This document shows positions 44,515-56,600 of a stretch of DNA of 64,000 nt, one piece after another (the first letter of the stretch is position 1; each line of letters opens with the position of its first letter). Location of the stretch: contig JAPDRN010000008.1 in assembly GCA_030247855.1 (NCBI GenBank), positions 186,001 through 250,000 on the forward strand. The letters run 5' to 3'. The notes beneath the pieces were generated by a model. The model had not been told where the DNA came from. It searched no databases and worked only from the letters and a program-made list of their open reading frames with translations. The translations under genes were made by a program, and so were the position numbers. The DNA is from Knufia peltigerae. Lineage: Eukaryota; Ascomycota; Eurotiomycetes; Chaetothyriales; Trichomeriaceae.

Positions 44515-47504
44515 GGCTCGGGTGGTTGTTCTGATAGAAGCTGACTTTGAGGATACTGCTGCCACCGATGCCACTCGGAAAGATACCGCAGTTGCACGAA
44601 CTCGAACCAATGTTCAATCGAAGGACGGGAATGTAAGCGTGCACAATGCGACCACAACACAATTCAGAGCGGATACGTAGATGTACTTTGGTCGTCTTTG
44701 TGCGAGGATCAGGGAATAGCAATTGGAAAGTGAGGCTGAGGTTGTTGAGGGCTTGTATTGAATTGAGGGCGATCAGAAAAAGAGGTGTCAGGGAGTCGTC
44801 ACCTCGTTGGAGGACATTTCTTCGGTGTGAAACCGCCTTTCTCAGAGATATCGAGGGGTTAATCGCCAGTGGTCGAGACGCTCGAATGAAGTCGACGAAG
44901 ACGGTTGTTGTTGGGGAGTATGGCCGTTTTGGAACGGGTAGCGAGGACAGAAGGATTCCAGGCGATCGGCGTGGATTTCCCCGAAATAAAGTGGAGGGGT
45001 CGCAGTCCAGGGCTCTCATTACACAATTCCCTGTCTATCAACAGCACATGTTGCAACAAGAATACGATCGACCTCGTATTGTGTTATCGGCTTCACAAAG
45101 ACGTGCAGAATGATCCAACCTGCCAGACTGATGGTTAAGTCGGACCGAGGCGCTCTCGGTGGCTATTGACACTCTGTCTGCCTTAAAGCTCTACAGTCCC
45201 TCGAGGTGCACACTGTGAACGACAACATCCGAGCAGTCGCGTATTAGTCAGTTTGCCTTGGGCGACGCCGCTCATCTTCCGAGTCCCTGTGCTCAAACCA
45301 GAATGCACCAAGTCTACGAATACGGTCTATTCAGGTCCCAGTCTGGTACCGGCCTAGCGAACTATCCACGGCCCTGCAGGGCGAGTCTACCAGGGATCGT
45401 GCATTGACATATGCGAGAACCGCCACTCAGAGACTGAAATGATACCGCAAGCAGGGGGTTTTTGCACCTGAGTCAGCAATTCAAAAAGTCCTCTGGTGCC
45501 ATTTAGGCTTTGGACTGGGCCTCCGCCATCAAGCCCTCAACAAAAGATGGGCTATAAAATTACTCGTTGCGCGCTCCAGCAGATCCCGTGTCTCCCAAGG
45601 TCTCCCAACATGGTTCAGGTTCCGAGGTGGCCCAAACAAGTCAGATCAGCCTCAAGTTGCATCATCTACGGCTTGAAAAAGGGCAGTCAACACCAAGACC
45701 CTGATTGTGTCTAGGCATAGCACCACCAGAAGGTATCTATCGAACCCGCCGTGGCCTAGGAGTAATGCAGTCGTCTGGGTCCGGTGGGAGAGCGGCGGTC
45801 TGAAATCAACGGCTGACTACGGAGTACAGTAGGTTGGCCCTTGTGCATATTGGCTTGGGGGCCAGCAACGTGTAAAGTCGACCGCCAGTCGCTGAAGTAA
45901 GCGGGAGCAGTCAACCCTCTCTCTTCACTGGTGGCAGCGGAGATTATGCGTTTTCAGTCACAATGTGCTCTCTCAGGTCTACTCCGTACCTACGAGGTAC
46001 TTTAAGTCTTCTGCGTGTATCGAGTACGCTGACTTTCACACCAAGAATGCTAGTGTTGGGTGCGTATAGCCAAACCACGCCGCTTAATGGTGCTACACGA
46101 GATCCGGAGCGAAGTCTCAAGTAACTACGGTACATCAATTACCCTTAGAGATGGTGGTCTATACCACCAAAATAAGCACAGGTACGCTTTGACAGTCTGT
46201 CTTATTGCCATTGTTCCTTGTTGCAAAATTTGAAGTGGGAACAAGTCGGCATAAACAAGATAGATAGTCTGCACTGATGGCTCGAGAGAATATCGATGAT
46301 GATTAGCTGGTATTCGAGGCAGTTCACCCTTCACAAATCCCACACCGTTGTGGGCTTCCAAGAATCATTGAGTCGCCTGCCCATGGCCTGCTCGATTGCT
46401 ATGCTTTGTGCGAAGCGGATTTGTAACGCCACCGAAGGCTCAACAAATTGCTTGAAGCATCAATCCAACAGCTGATGCGACTGTTTTCCTCCATGGTATT
46501 TGTTGTAGGCTCATGGAGATTGTCGTCGTGATTGTGAGGTCAGTGTGACCTTTTCTGGTTCATGAAGCAAGTGGCCCGAGATACAGGTACAGAGGAGCGA
46601 GTTATATAGCCCAACGTAGTCTCTAGGTACTTGGCTGGCGAGCTGGCGACTGCAATTAATGGTGCTAACTGAGTAAATGTAGAGTCGAGAATGATCTGTA
46701 TCACACCACGAATAATGAGAATAAAAACAGACAAAGTGAATGGTGCGTTTGGTCGCTTAACCTTGACCCAGTCGAAACGGCCATCGAAGATGAGTTGGTT
46801 GTCTGCGGTGGCTGGTGCTATAACTAACGCGAGGAAGGGCCTATTTATTGGAAATGGCGCGCCAGTGGAAACTCGCCTACCACACCCAACGTTAACTGTA
46901 CAGGTAGGTAATTAATAAATACTTGTCGATATCACGGGCATGAGATTGAGTGGCTTGCATCCTCCGTACGGATATCCTTACCCACACTTGTTGGTTCTCG
47001 CTACACCGGCTGGCTATTCCTCGCGATCGAATCGCCTCCCCGACCTTTGCCCAGGCAGTCAAATCAGACTACATCAATCTGACGCACCTCTCCAGGCCTC
47101 GGGAGGTTCGCTGCCACCATCTGTCTTGTCACAGCTTTATCATATTCTGAACGGCACCTGGGTGGGACTATTTGAGATTCACCATCGGGTTGAAAAACAG
47201 ACCTGTCAACTTTGTTCCGCCCGGCGGTGTCTCCTTGGTGCAGAAGAACCCGGCTGCCACGTCACGGAAAGTTCAATCATAAGGCACACGGCGCAAGAAA
47301 TAACAAACATCAATTCATAACTTTAGGGAGAGTCTTTTTTTGGCCATGTTGCGTTTCTCATAATGCAAGCACCTCACTGCCACAATCGTGGTTTTATGGC
47401 AAATTGTGGTGCGGTGGCATATCGGTGTGCTTTGTTCACCTTGTCTTCCGGACGCATCAGGGCATAGTCTCATAAGACACACGCACATTACTCCGTATCG
47501 GAAA
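44515..47504. other. Three-kilobase gene-free stretch
   Basis: The longest gap in the window. Many frames of 60-203 codons overlap in all registers with no domain or coding bias. It contains three ACTCCGTA/TACGGAGT copies (45818, 45981, 47490) and a perfect palindrome TCCGTACGGA at 46963-46972. The left end must include the bZIP promoter and the right end the promoter of the next gene. No transposon ends or RNA gene seen. Confidence 0.55.
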
Positions 47505-48185
47505 ATGGAATTCTCATCGTCGTCTTCAGAGGCAGGCTCCTCAAGATCCAACCGAGACGCCAGATTTACCGGGATCAACAGCCCCTCCGAGACTTCAAAC
47601 CACGGCAAAGCACCAGAGGGTACTCCCCAATTCGACATAATTGCATGGTACCCAAAGCACCAAAGCTGTCAGAAATATTTCATAGACCATGCTCAGCATG
47701 AACCACTTGTTCAGGCATTTGCGGCCTTCATCAACATCCTACTGCCATTTCAACGACAGCCGCATCCGATCTACAGCACAACGGGCTCTCGGAGTGGCAA
47801 GGCCAAAATAGAAAGGGAGAGGACATCTGGTAGCGCTTCCGAATCGGAAGCAGTCGCATCTTCGGTCTCGTTGATTCCGTACGTACGTCGCTTGGTCGTT
47901 ACCGGAATGGACGTTCCTCAGGTGTTGCATGGATTCTTTGGTGATAATTGGCGGCCTGGCATTGGACCACAACGGGAACAGGAGAGGCGCAATTATCTTT
48001 TTGCAGCAAAGAGTGGGGGTTGGGCATCTGTCAAGCGTGACTACGACATGCTGCCGCTCGAGACAGTGCCTTTTATACGGCCACTGTATGATCCAACTGA
48101 TGGCGAAATCGAGGCTGCCGAACGGGCGTGGAGTGAATGGCTTGCTCAGGAAGACTGGATGGTGGGATCTCGAGCACCAGAATGA
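47505..48185 (+). CDS. Unknown fungal protein, 226 residues
   Basis: I do not recognise a characterised family. No intron. A Ser-rich N-terminus (MEFSSSSSEAGSSRSNRD) precedes a folded-looking core: FDIIAWYPKHQSCQKYF, VQAFAAFINILLPFQRQ, PYVRRLVVTGMDVPQVLHGF and RRNYLFAAKSGGWASVKRDY. The end is rich in aromatic and acidic residues (AAERAWSEWLAQEDWMV). Trp/Tyr density and uninterrupted coding bias over ~190 residues argue that it is real. No TM, signal peptide or catalytic motif is visible. The frame is open upstream to 47388, but the ATG at 47505 (GAAAATGG) is the best start. Confidence 0.75.
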   Translation: MEFSSSSSEAGSSRSNRDARFTGINSPSETSNHGKAPEGTPQFDIIAWYPKHQSCQKYFIDHAQHEPLVQAFAAFINILLPFQRQPHPIYSTTGSRSGKAKIERERTSGSASESEAVASSVSLIPYVRRLVVTGMDVPQVLHGFFGDNWRPGIGPQREQERRNYLFAAKSGGWASVKRDYDMLPLETVPFIRPLYDPTDGEIEAAERAWSEWLAQEDWMVGSRAPE

Positions 48186-48838
48186 AGCAAGTCAAAAGAA
48201 CTTGTGTACTGCGTCTTTTTGGGGCGGCATGTCACTCGCTATGCAGATGCAGCTGTCACGGGGTTGCTCACCTGTCCTTTCTTCATTGAGGTGAGGCTGT
48301 TGTGTGCTAGGGCGGCACGGTACCTCGTGGCTTCTGCTAAGATACGTAGTGCTGGGGGCATATCATGTGGATCTAGATGGTCAACTCGACTGTTCCGGTG
48401 GCTGGTTAATGATGCCTTCTTGCTGGGAGCATCAAGGGAGCATCACAGGGGCATTACTAGCGGTTCATTGCAGCCTCGTTGCCTTAGCGCGAGGCTGAGG
48501 GGTGGGATTCAACGCCACATCCCCATTATTTGAGACGAGTTTATCGACGTCCCTCCGTGAAGAAATGTGATAATGAATTGGCATTCGAAAGCGTTAATTT
48601 GCCTTTCTTTTCTTCACTTCTCATTATTTGACTTCAATTTTTTCATAACGCATGACACCGTCGCTAAGCGTCTCATTGAAGATTACTGATCCCATTTCGG
48701 ATGTACTTTCGTCTGAAGTTTACTGCCAGGTATTCTCGACCATCATGATTCGCCACCTCTTCACTACAGACGAGTGCTCATGAATCACTCACACGTCCCT
48801 TCGTGGCGCTAACTACATCGCCCTGTTCACAACAAATC
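48186..48838. other. Gap upstream of the Rad5-like gene
   Basis: 650 bp between tandem plus-strand genes; should contain the 3' UTR of the 226-residue gene and the promoter of the SNF2 gene. Nothing else recognised. Confidence 0.5.
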
Positions 48839-51800
48839 ATGGCTGCCAATGCGCGTATGCTGCTTGACCCCAAGTCGATGAAGAAGAAATCAAAACCAGA
48901 AGGTAACAAACCAGTCGCCCATCCATTGTTTCTTGACTTTCAGCCTTACCTTACCCACATCATATTCGAGCCTCTTCAAGTGTTGTGCTTGTTCCTTCAC
49001 TAGGACTTCTCTGGAATTGACTTCTGATACCTGGCAGCCAACGTTTCATCGACTGACAACATGCCTCCGAAGCACCAGGCCGCTCTACCTCTCAATCAGG
49101 CTGATGCAATACGCACAAACTCAATCTTACCACATACTCCGCCAGGATATTCGGAAGCTCGGACATTGCTGGATCCACGCTCACTCCTCCAGCCTAAGCG
49201 GTCTCAGATTTCAAGCCTGAATGCGGGCCGACCAATGCCGTACAGTGGTGCAGACCATGACAATACGCATCCACACCCCTCACATACTCCTGGGTTGAAT
49301 CGCCAGCATAGCGGTCCTCGGTCTCTGTTAGAGGCTGTGCATGGTGTGGAATCCCGAGTCGATCATCCCCGGAAGAAGGTGAAGCCAAGTCCCAGCTCTG
49401 AGAGCACCGAGTCAAAAAAGGCCTTGAGCTATGCACATCATCCCAGCAGTGGCATCGTTGGCGGATACATGCGTCCCGATCCTGAAAAGTCTGCCGAGAA
49501 TACATTGAAATCTCTAGTCGACCTCACCAACGACGACGACGGCGATGAAGACGATGACATTGAGATTGTCTCTTCCAGAACCGTGGATGACGAAGAAGTT
49601 TGCTACGGTCATTTCTCGACCAACGTACACGCACACCGCATTCCCAAACCCAAGAATATTTCGACTTTTCAGGGAGACAAGGAATGGCCGGTCATGAAAT
49701 GTACTCTTTTGCGAACACGATCAAACGATACCATCATTGAAGTTTCGGATCCATGGGGCGTCGTGTTCGGTAAGGTAAACGCCGACTTTGCCGCTGCCCT
49801 GGCCCCAGTATTGGACGGTCTGCCAGGAGTTCGAACGCAGGCGAGGCTCATCAATCGCCGTAAGAAGCCAAACGAGTGGCCTCACGTCGAATGCTCCGAG
49901 TTTCTGAAAATGGTCGTAAATGTCTACGGGCGAAGAAGGGATGTCGCAAAAATCGGACGACACTTTGGACAACATAACTTTTGGTTTCGCCCACCAATGG
50001 CTCCTGAGCCTGGTATCCCAATCGTCAATCCACACCAGAAGAAGGATCTCCTACCTCAGATTACCAGAAAGACCGGACACACTCCTATTCTTTCCGATGC
50101 CCGTACTCTGGAAGAAGCAACAGAAGCCGTATCGAAGCTCTTTGACTCATTTGCGCATGCCGGAAGTGCTTTGGAAGAGAGCGACCCGCCCTCGTCGGTC
50201 ATTACAACTCCTTTGTTAAGCCATCAAAAACAGGCGCTCACGTTCATGCTCCGCCATGAGAAAGCGAGAACATTCGGGACTGATGAGTCGGACAATTCTT
50301 CTTTGTGGAGACGGGTGACCACTAAGATTGGTGCCACGGTCTATCGCGAGGTTGTCAGTGGAATCTCAGTAAAAGACGAGCCGGATCAAGTCTTTGGAGG
50401 ACTGCTCGCCGATGTCATGGGTCTCGGAAAGACTTTGGAGGCCTTGTCACTGATAGCGAGCACGCTAGACGAGGCGATGGAATTCAGCAAGGAGAAGATC
50501 GTTCGAGATGATCAAAACGTGCTTCTGGCGAACACTCAGGCAACATTGATTGTCTGTCCTACAAGTACGGTCAAGAATTGGGAGGACCAAATTGCGGCGC
50601 ATATGGATTCGGATGCTGTGTCTTATTACGTCTATCATGGTCCAAATCGAGAACGGAACCCGTACAAGTTGTCAAAGTTCGACATCATCATCGCCACCTA
50701 CGGGGTTGTGGCCTCCGAGTTCTCGGGCAGGGGTGCCACTGGTGTCACTCCACTGAAACAGCTGAAGTGGTTCAGAATCATATTGGACGAGGCCCACACG
50801 ATCCGAGAACACAAAGCTCAGCAATCTCAAGCCATCTACAGCCTAGAGGCCGAGCGTCGATGGTGCCTGACAGGAACACCGATTCAAAATCGTTTGGACG
50901 ATCTAGGGTCGCTGACCAGGTTTTTACGGCTCTATCCATACGATACGCCAACCCGATTTAACCAGTACATCAGAGGTCCCGCGCAAGCTGGAGACCCGAG
51001 TTTCTTGAAAGCTTTGCGAGTGTTTGTCGACTCATTCACCCTCCGACGACTGCGAGACCAGATCGATTTGCCAGAGAGGAAAGACTTTGTGGACTTGCTT
51101 GATTTCTCTCCAGAAGAGCGACAACTGCACGATTTTTTCAAGGAAATTGCGCATGTACAGATTCAAGAACTGGCACACATGAAGCAGAAGAGCAGCGGAG
51201 TTCAGCATCATGTTCTCCGAGGTATCATGACGCTGCGGCTGATTTGTGCCCATGGCCGTGATCTGCTGAAGGAGAAGGATCTGGAAAAGCTGAAAGGCAT
51301 CAGTAAAAGTGAGGCTATTGACCTTGACGACTACATGCCCTCGACTATCTCCAGACAGACAGCCTACGAATCTCTGAATCTCATGACTGAGGCCGAACTT
51401 GATCTTTGTCGACGATGTGAACGCCGAATAACGGAAATAGAGTTCGAAGATGAGCAAGGCATTCGCTGCTACGTCTTACCGTGCTTCGATTTGATCTGTG
51501 CAGAATGCTTCGCAGCGGACAAAAGCACCTTCGACACGAGACCTGACAAAGAACCGGTGACTTGCCCGTACTGCTCCAAAGAAATCGCTGCGCAATATGT
51601 TGGATTTAGTGGATCCACTGCGCAAGAGATCTATGCAGCCCCCGACGACAATATCGCGCAGGACGAGGACGAAGCGACAGCGCACACATACCACGGGCCA
51701 CATACCAAGACAAAAGCGCTCCTGCAAGATATTGCGGTGATGCAGAAGGACAGTGAGCCTTTGGAAGCTGCTGGTGAACCTCCGCTCAAGTGTGTCGTAT

Positions 51801-52258
51801 TCTCCGAATTTACTTCGCACCTCGACCTGATTGAGATTGCGCTGCGAGACCATGGACACTCGTTTGTGAGGATCGACGGCAAAATGTCGCTAAACAATCG
51901 AAAGAAGGCCATGGACGCGTTGGCGTCGGACGACAGTGTCACAATTCTCCTCGCATCGATCAAAGCGGCAGGGCAAGGACTCAATCTCACCGCTGCATCC
52001 CGAGCCTTTATCATGGAGCCCATGTGGAATCCAGCCGCAGAGGCACAAGCCGTCGATCGGATCTATCGGATCGGGCAGAAGCGGCCAGTTTTGGTGAAAC
52101 GATATCAAATGAAAGATAGCATTGAGAGAAAGATCGTCGAGTTGCAGAAGCGCAAGCAACAGTTGGCAGACGTGTCTCTGAACCAGAACCATAAGCAACT
52201 CAGCAAGAAGGAGGTGCGAGAACAACATATGAAGGAGATTTTGGCTCTTTTCAAATAA
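48839..52258 (+). CDS. SNF2-family ATPase of the Rad5/Rad16/HLTF group with degenerate RING finger
   Basis: Nuclear DNA translocase probably acting in replication-stress tolerance or chromatin remodelling. A short first exon (48839-48902) starts MAANARMLLDPKSMKKK. A 135-nt intron (48903-49037) leads to ANVSSTDNMPPKH, giving 1,094 residues. A HIRAN-like region lies at ~222-340. SNF2 motifs: LADVMGLGKTLEAL (~480, Val where Asp/Glu is usual), LDEAHTIRE (~605) and CLTGTPIQNRLDDL. A RING-like insert at ~810-865 runs from CRRC through LPCFDLICAEC to CPYC. HelC is at ~935-1045 (FSEFTSHLDLIE, AAGQGLNLTAASR, QAVDRIYRIGQKRPVLV). An insert RING between helicase lobes is the Rad5/Rad16/HLTF architecture. 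Orthology to RAD5 itself is not certain. Confidence 0.9.
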
Positions 52259-53394
52259 ATCAGTGCATCTTATCAGAGCATTTTTGGCGAGCTTTCCAAG
52301 ATGCTTTGGACATGGAATTTTGGGCGCTGGCGCTGGTGTTTGTATTAGACCTCGAGCCCCTTCAGCTTTTTCAGATGTATCAGAATTATTTGCTTTCTTC
52401 GAATACCAGAATAGAGAATTAGAGATCGAAGATGCGCTCAATCACGATGACTCCGTACCTAACGGGCTCCTCCGTAGTCGGTCGTGAAATCCGAATGGAG
52501 CGCCCTGTGGCCCATTTGTTACTCCGTATCAGAGACACTCATGGGCAGTACCCGTAGATACTATCCGTACGGCGTAGAGTGAGTAGCTTTGGGTGACAAT
52601 CGCCCGCCTTTTCATCCACATTCTTACCTAGAAACAAGTACCCCGTCGTGTGCTTCCTACGATTAATGTGCCGGTATATACCTATGTATATGGAGTCTAC
52701 AACTTAGTGGCAAGCTTACCTAAAACTGGCCCTAGATCTCTCTGAAGGATGCCTAAATACGGAGTCGCGAGGCTGGAATTTCTTGGTTTCGGTGTGGAAA
52801 ATACCATGAAATTGTTGAGAATTTGCCATGTGCAATTTTTGGCACCTCTAGACTAGCGAGTCTAGCGGGCGTTAGTGAGACCAAGGAACGAGCTTTCCAG
52901 GAGTCGGGGCCTATCGATGCCCCCCATCATCAGCCACTGACGCCTATAACGACCGGCTCCCCCAGGCTAAGCGGCGGCCAATGCCTCAACTTTCTTTCAT
53001 CGCCATTTGCCCCCCCAATCGAGAGAGCCGGTGCAGCCCATGTTCCTGGCACCTGTCACCTCCGACTACCTGGAAACCTAGATCGAATTTATTGACTTTT
53101 GCTGTCGACATGGGCTCGAACTGGAAAATTGCTTCACCTGCGGCAAAAATCTTTGTATTTTGAGGAAACTTCCCTGACTGACCTTGCCTCATCGCTTGTT
53201 AATCCGTGGTGCGGGACCGGGATCGAGAGTACCATTGATCGATCTCTTTGTACACCGACCGCTTCTCAAGTCCGCATTTTCACCCTCGACCATACGGTCT
53301 TCTTTTCCGGGCCATGTGTGGACCGTTATAGAGCTATATTTATTTGTATTCTCCTAATCCTAGACCGGTCCTTATCGCCCAGAGACTGTCCAGA
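52259..53394. other. Intergenic region rich in ACTCCGTA motifs
   Basis: 1.1 kb between tandem genes. It holds three ACTCCGTA/TACGGAGT copies (52450, 52521, 52758) plus TCCGTA relatives at 52471 and 52565. Frames of 60-115 codons look random. It should contain the GH63-like promoter. Confidence 0.55.
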
Positions 53395-56300
53395 ATGGTC
53401 GTGGTCGATCACCACGAATACCTTTGCGAGGAAGAGAAGCGTCTGAAAGAGGACCGCGAGCGGACAAAATACTGGAAGAAATGGGGGCCATACGTTGCTG
53501 AGCGGCAGTGGGCCACGGTCCGCGAAGACTACTCTGACAACGGAGACGCTTGGAGTCACTTCTCTCACGAGCAAGCCCGGTCCAGAGCATATCGATGGGG
53601 TGAGGACGGCATTGCCGGGGTCTCTGACAGCCATGGCTTGCAGAACATTGCCTTTGCCTTTTGGAACGAGAAGGATGAGTACTTGAAGGAAAGACTGTTC
53701 GGTCTGAGCAATCCCCAGGGCAATCATGGCGAGAGTATCAAGGAGGCACACTTCCATCTTGATAACACGCCTACCCACTGTGAGTCTTGGTCCAAGAATG
53801 CTGCGTCCGGATGGGTCGCTAATCTCGTGTGTATACAGCGTACATGAAATACCTCTACAAATACCCGCAAAGAAGATTCCCCTACGAGCAATTGATCGAA
53901 GAGAATGCGAAGCGGGGCAAACAAGAGCGCGAGTACAACATCATCGACTCGGATGCCTTCAAGGACAATCGCTACTTTGATATCTTTATTGAGACATGTA
54001 AAGAGACGGATGACCCGGACGAGCTCCTGTTCCGTGTGACAGCGTACAACCGGGGTCCGGAGGCCGCACCTCTTCACATCATCCCGCACATGTGGTTCAG
54101 AAATACTTGGACTTGGGGCCATGAGCCTGAGAAGCTCAAGCCGAATGTGCGCATGGTTGGCCCCATGACTGCCCAGTCCAAGCACCACAAGCTGGGCACT
54201 CGGTTCTTCCAACTGTCTGCGTCCCCCGGGTGTGGGCCAGAGGCTGATGATGTCCATCCGCAACTCATGTTTACGGAGAACGACACCAACCATGACCGGC
54301 TGTATCAAGTCAAGAACAAGCAGCCCTATGTCAAGGATGCTTTCCATCGCTGGATTGTGGATGAGGAAAAGGGTGCCATCAACCCTCGATGTTCAGGAAC
54401 AAAATGTGCCGCTTGGTATGACTTTGGTCAAGGCGAAGGTGTCCCTCCTGGAGAATGTGCTGTGGTCAGATTTAGATTGTCGCGCAAGTATGACGGCTAT
54501 CTCAACGAAGAGCTCCTCGACGACATCATGGAGCAAAGGCGCCAGGAAGCTGATGAATTTTACTACCGCATCAGCCCCCTTCCAATGGCTGACGATTTGA
54601 GGAACATCCAGAGACAAGCGCTGTCTGGCATGCTATGGTGCAAGCAGCATTACTACTTTATCTGGGATCAATGGGCCAATGGTGACCCCAATATGCCTCC
54701 ACCACCGCCTAATCGCAAGAACGTTCGAAACTCGCATTGGAAGCATATGTACTTGGATGATATCTTGTCCATGCCCGACTCCTGGGAGTATCCGTTCTTT
54801 GCCGCATGGGATTCTGCGTTCCACTGTATTCCTCTTGCCATGGTGGACCCGGAGTTTGCGAAGAAACAGCTCGACCTGTTTACCCGAGAGTGGTACATGC
54901 ATCCCAACGGACAACTGCCGGCGTATGAGTGGAATTTCGGAGACGTTAACCCGCCCGTGCATGCATGGTCAGTCTTCAGGACTTTCAAGATTGAAAGAAA
55001 AATGTACGGCCGACAAGATCTCGACTTTCTCGAACGTGTATTCCAGAAACTGCTGCTCAACTTTACGTGGTGGGTGAACCGCAAAGACTTCGATGGCAAG
55101 AACGTTTTCGAGGGTGGTTTCCTGGGTCTGGACAACATCGGTTTGTTCAACCGCTCCGAGCCCTTGCCTACTGGTGGTGTTCTGGAGCAGGCCGACAGTA
55201 CGGGGTGGATGGCTTTCTACTGCCTTTGCATGCTCAACATATCTCTGGAGCTGGCGAAACACCGACGTACCTACGAAGACATTGCATCCAAATTCTTTGA
55301 GCATTTCATCCTGATATCCGACGCCATGACTTTCAGGTCGGGCGGACAGGAGACGAGTTTGTGGAACGATGAAGACGGCTTCTACTACGATGCGATCTCC
55401 TGGGGTGGGCCTTGGACGCAGCAGATGCCCGTACGGTCCTTGGTCGGCCTTATCCCCCTGTATGCGGTCCTGACTCTCGAACCGGAGCTCATCAACAAAT
55501 TCCCCAATTTCAAACGTAGGATGGAGTGGTTCATTGAGAACCGCCACGACGTGGCAGAGCGCAACATCGCCTCCATGCGCAAGAGAGGTAAAGATCAGCG
55601 CCTGTTGTTGTCGCTGGTTAGCAAGGACAGGCTCGAAAAGATTCTGAAGAGGATGCTCGATGAGACCGAGTTCCTCGCCGATCACGGCATCCGGAGCTTG
55701 TCAAAGTATCACGAAAATCACCCCTACAGCATGGATGTCAATGGTCAGAAGTTTGGTGTCAGCTACGTTTCGGGTGACTCGGATTCCGGCCTCTTTGGTG
55801 GAAACTCCAATTGGCGTGGCCCCATCTGGATGGCGGTGAACTTTTTGCTTGTCGAGTCTCTGCTCCGGTTCTACATGTTCTACGGCACCAGTTTCCAGGT
55901 CGAGTGCCCGACCGGCTCTGGTGAGTACATGCACCTGGGCCACGTCGCGGAAGAGATCCAGCATCGTCTGCAACATCTCATGGTGCGTGACCACGAAGGT
56001 CGTCGTGCGATCAACGCGGGCAACGACACGCTCGACTTTGATCCTCACTGGAGAGACTACCTGTGGTTCTTTGAGTTCTTCGACGGCGACACGGGCCGTG
56101 GGCTCGGGGCCTCCCACCAGTGCGGCTGGACGGGTCTGATGGCCAAGATGATCCACGACACCGGCATCAACTGCCGCCTGCCACAGACCCCGAGGACTCC
56201 TTCCACGGCCGCCTCCCACTACTTTGACGACATCTACGGCCGTGGCCTCACCCGGAAAAACACTTACGTCGGTACCCCCGGCCCCGGCCCGAGGATGCGA

Positions 56301-56600
56301 CGGTCGTCGACCTCCCGGTCCATCGGCAACCGATCGAGCTTTGTGTCTAGCGTCAATGGCGACGCCAAATCCGAGGACGGTGGCGAAGGCGAACAACACG
56401 GCTATTTCCCCAAGGTGCCGTCCCACAGTGGGATGTCGGATTCCGACGCGTGGGGCGAGGAGGACAAGCTGGAAAAGGAGCGCCGGAAGAGCGTCGCCGA
56501 CAGTCACTTCGAAAAGTACGTCGGGGAGCAACTCAGTCGACTCAAGACGGAAGAAAGCGTCGCGGTCTACGAGGATGAGTTTGAAGCTCAATTGGACTAA
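53395..56600 (+). CDS. Glycoside hydrolase family 63-like protein (six-hairpin glucosidase fold), probably cytosolic
   Basis: Large alpha-glycosidase-like protein of 1,048 residues. Exon 1 (53395-53779) and a 59-nt intron (53780-53838) lead into SYMKYLYKYPQRRFPYEQL. The N-terminal domain contains YWKKWGPYVAERQWATVRED and ARSRAYRWGEDGIAG. The (alpha/alpha)6-barrel region includes SWEYPFFAAWDSAFHCIPLA, GQLPAYEWNFGDVNPPVHAW, GFLGLDNIGLFNRS and NSNWRGPIWMAVNFLLVE. These are the acidic and aromatic clusters expected of a GH63-type active site. There is no signal peptide or TM, unlike ER processing glucosidase I, so an intracellular role on another glucoside is likelier (inference). The last ~130 residues are a Ser/Arg/Glu-rich disordered tail. 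The start at 53395 has GAATGG; the upstream part of the frame is unlikely. Confidence 0.88.

Noticed and set aside
44646..45113. 155-codon plus-strand frame upstream of the bZIP gene
   Set aside because: No domain, mixed codon use, and it overlaps the presumed leader and promoter of the minus-strand bZIP gene.
55701..56591. 296-codon minus-strand frame opposite the GH63-like gene
   Set aside because: Shadow of the GC-rich 3' part; composition is Val/Arg-rich without motifs.
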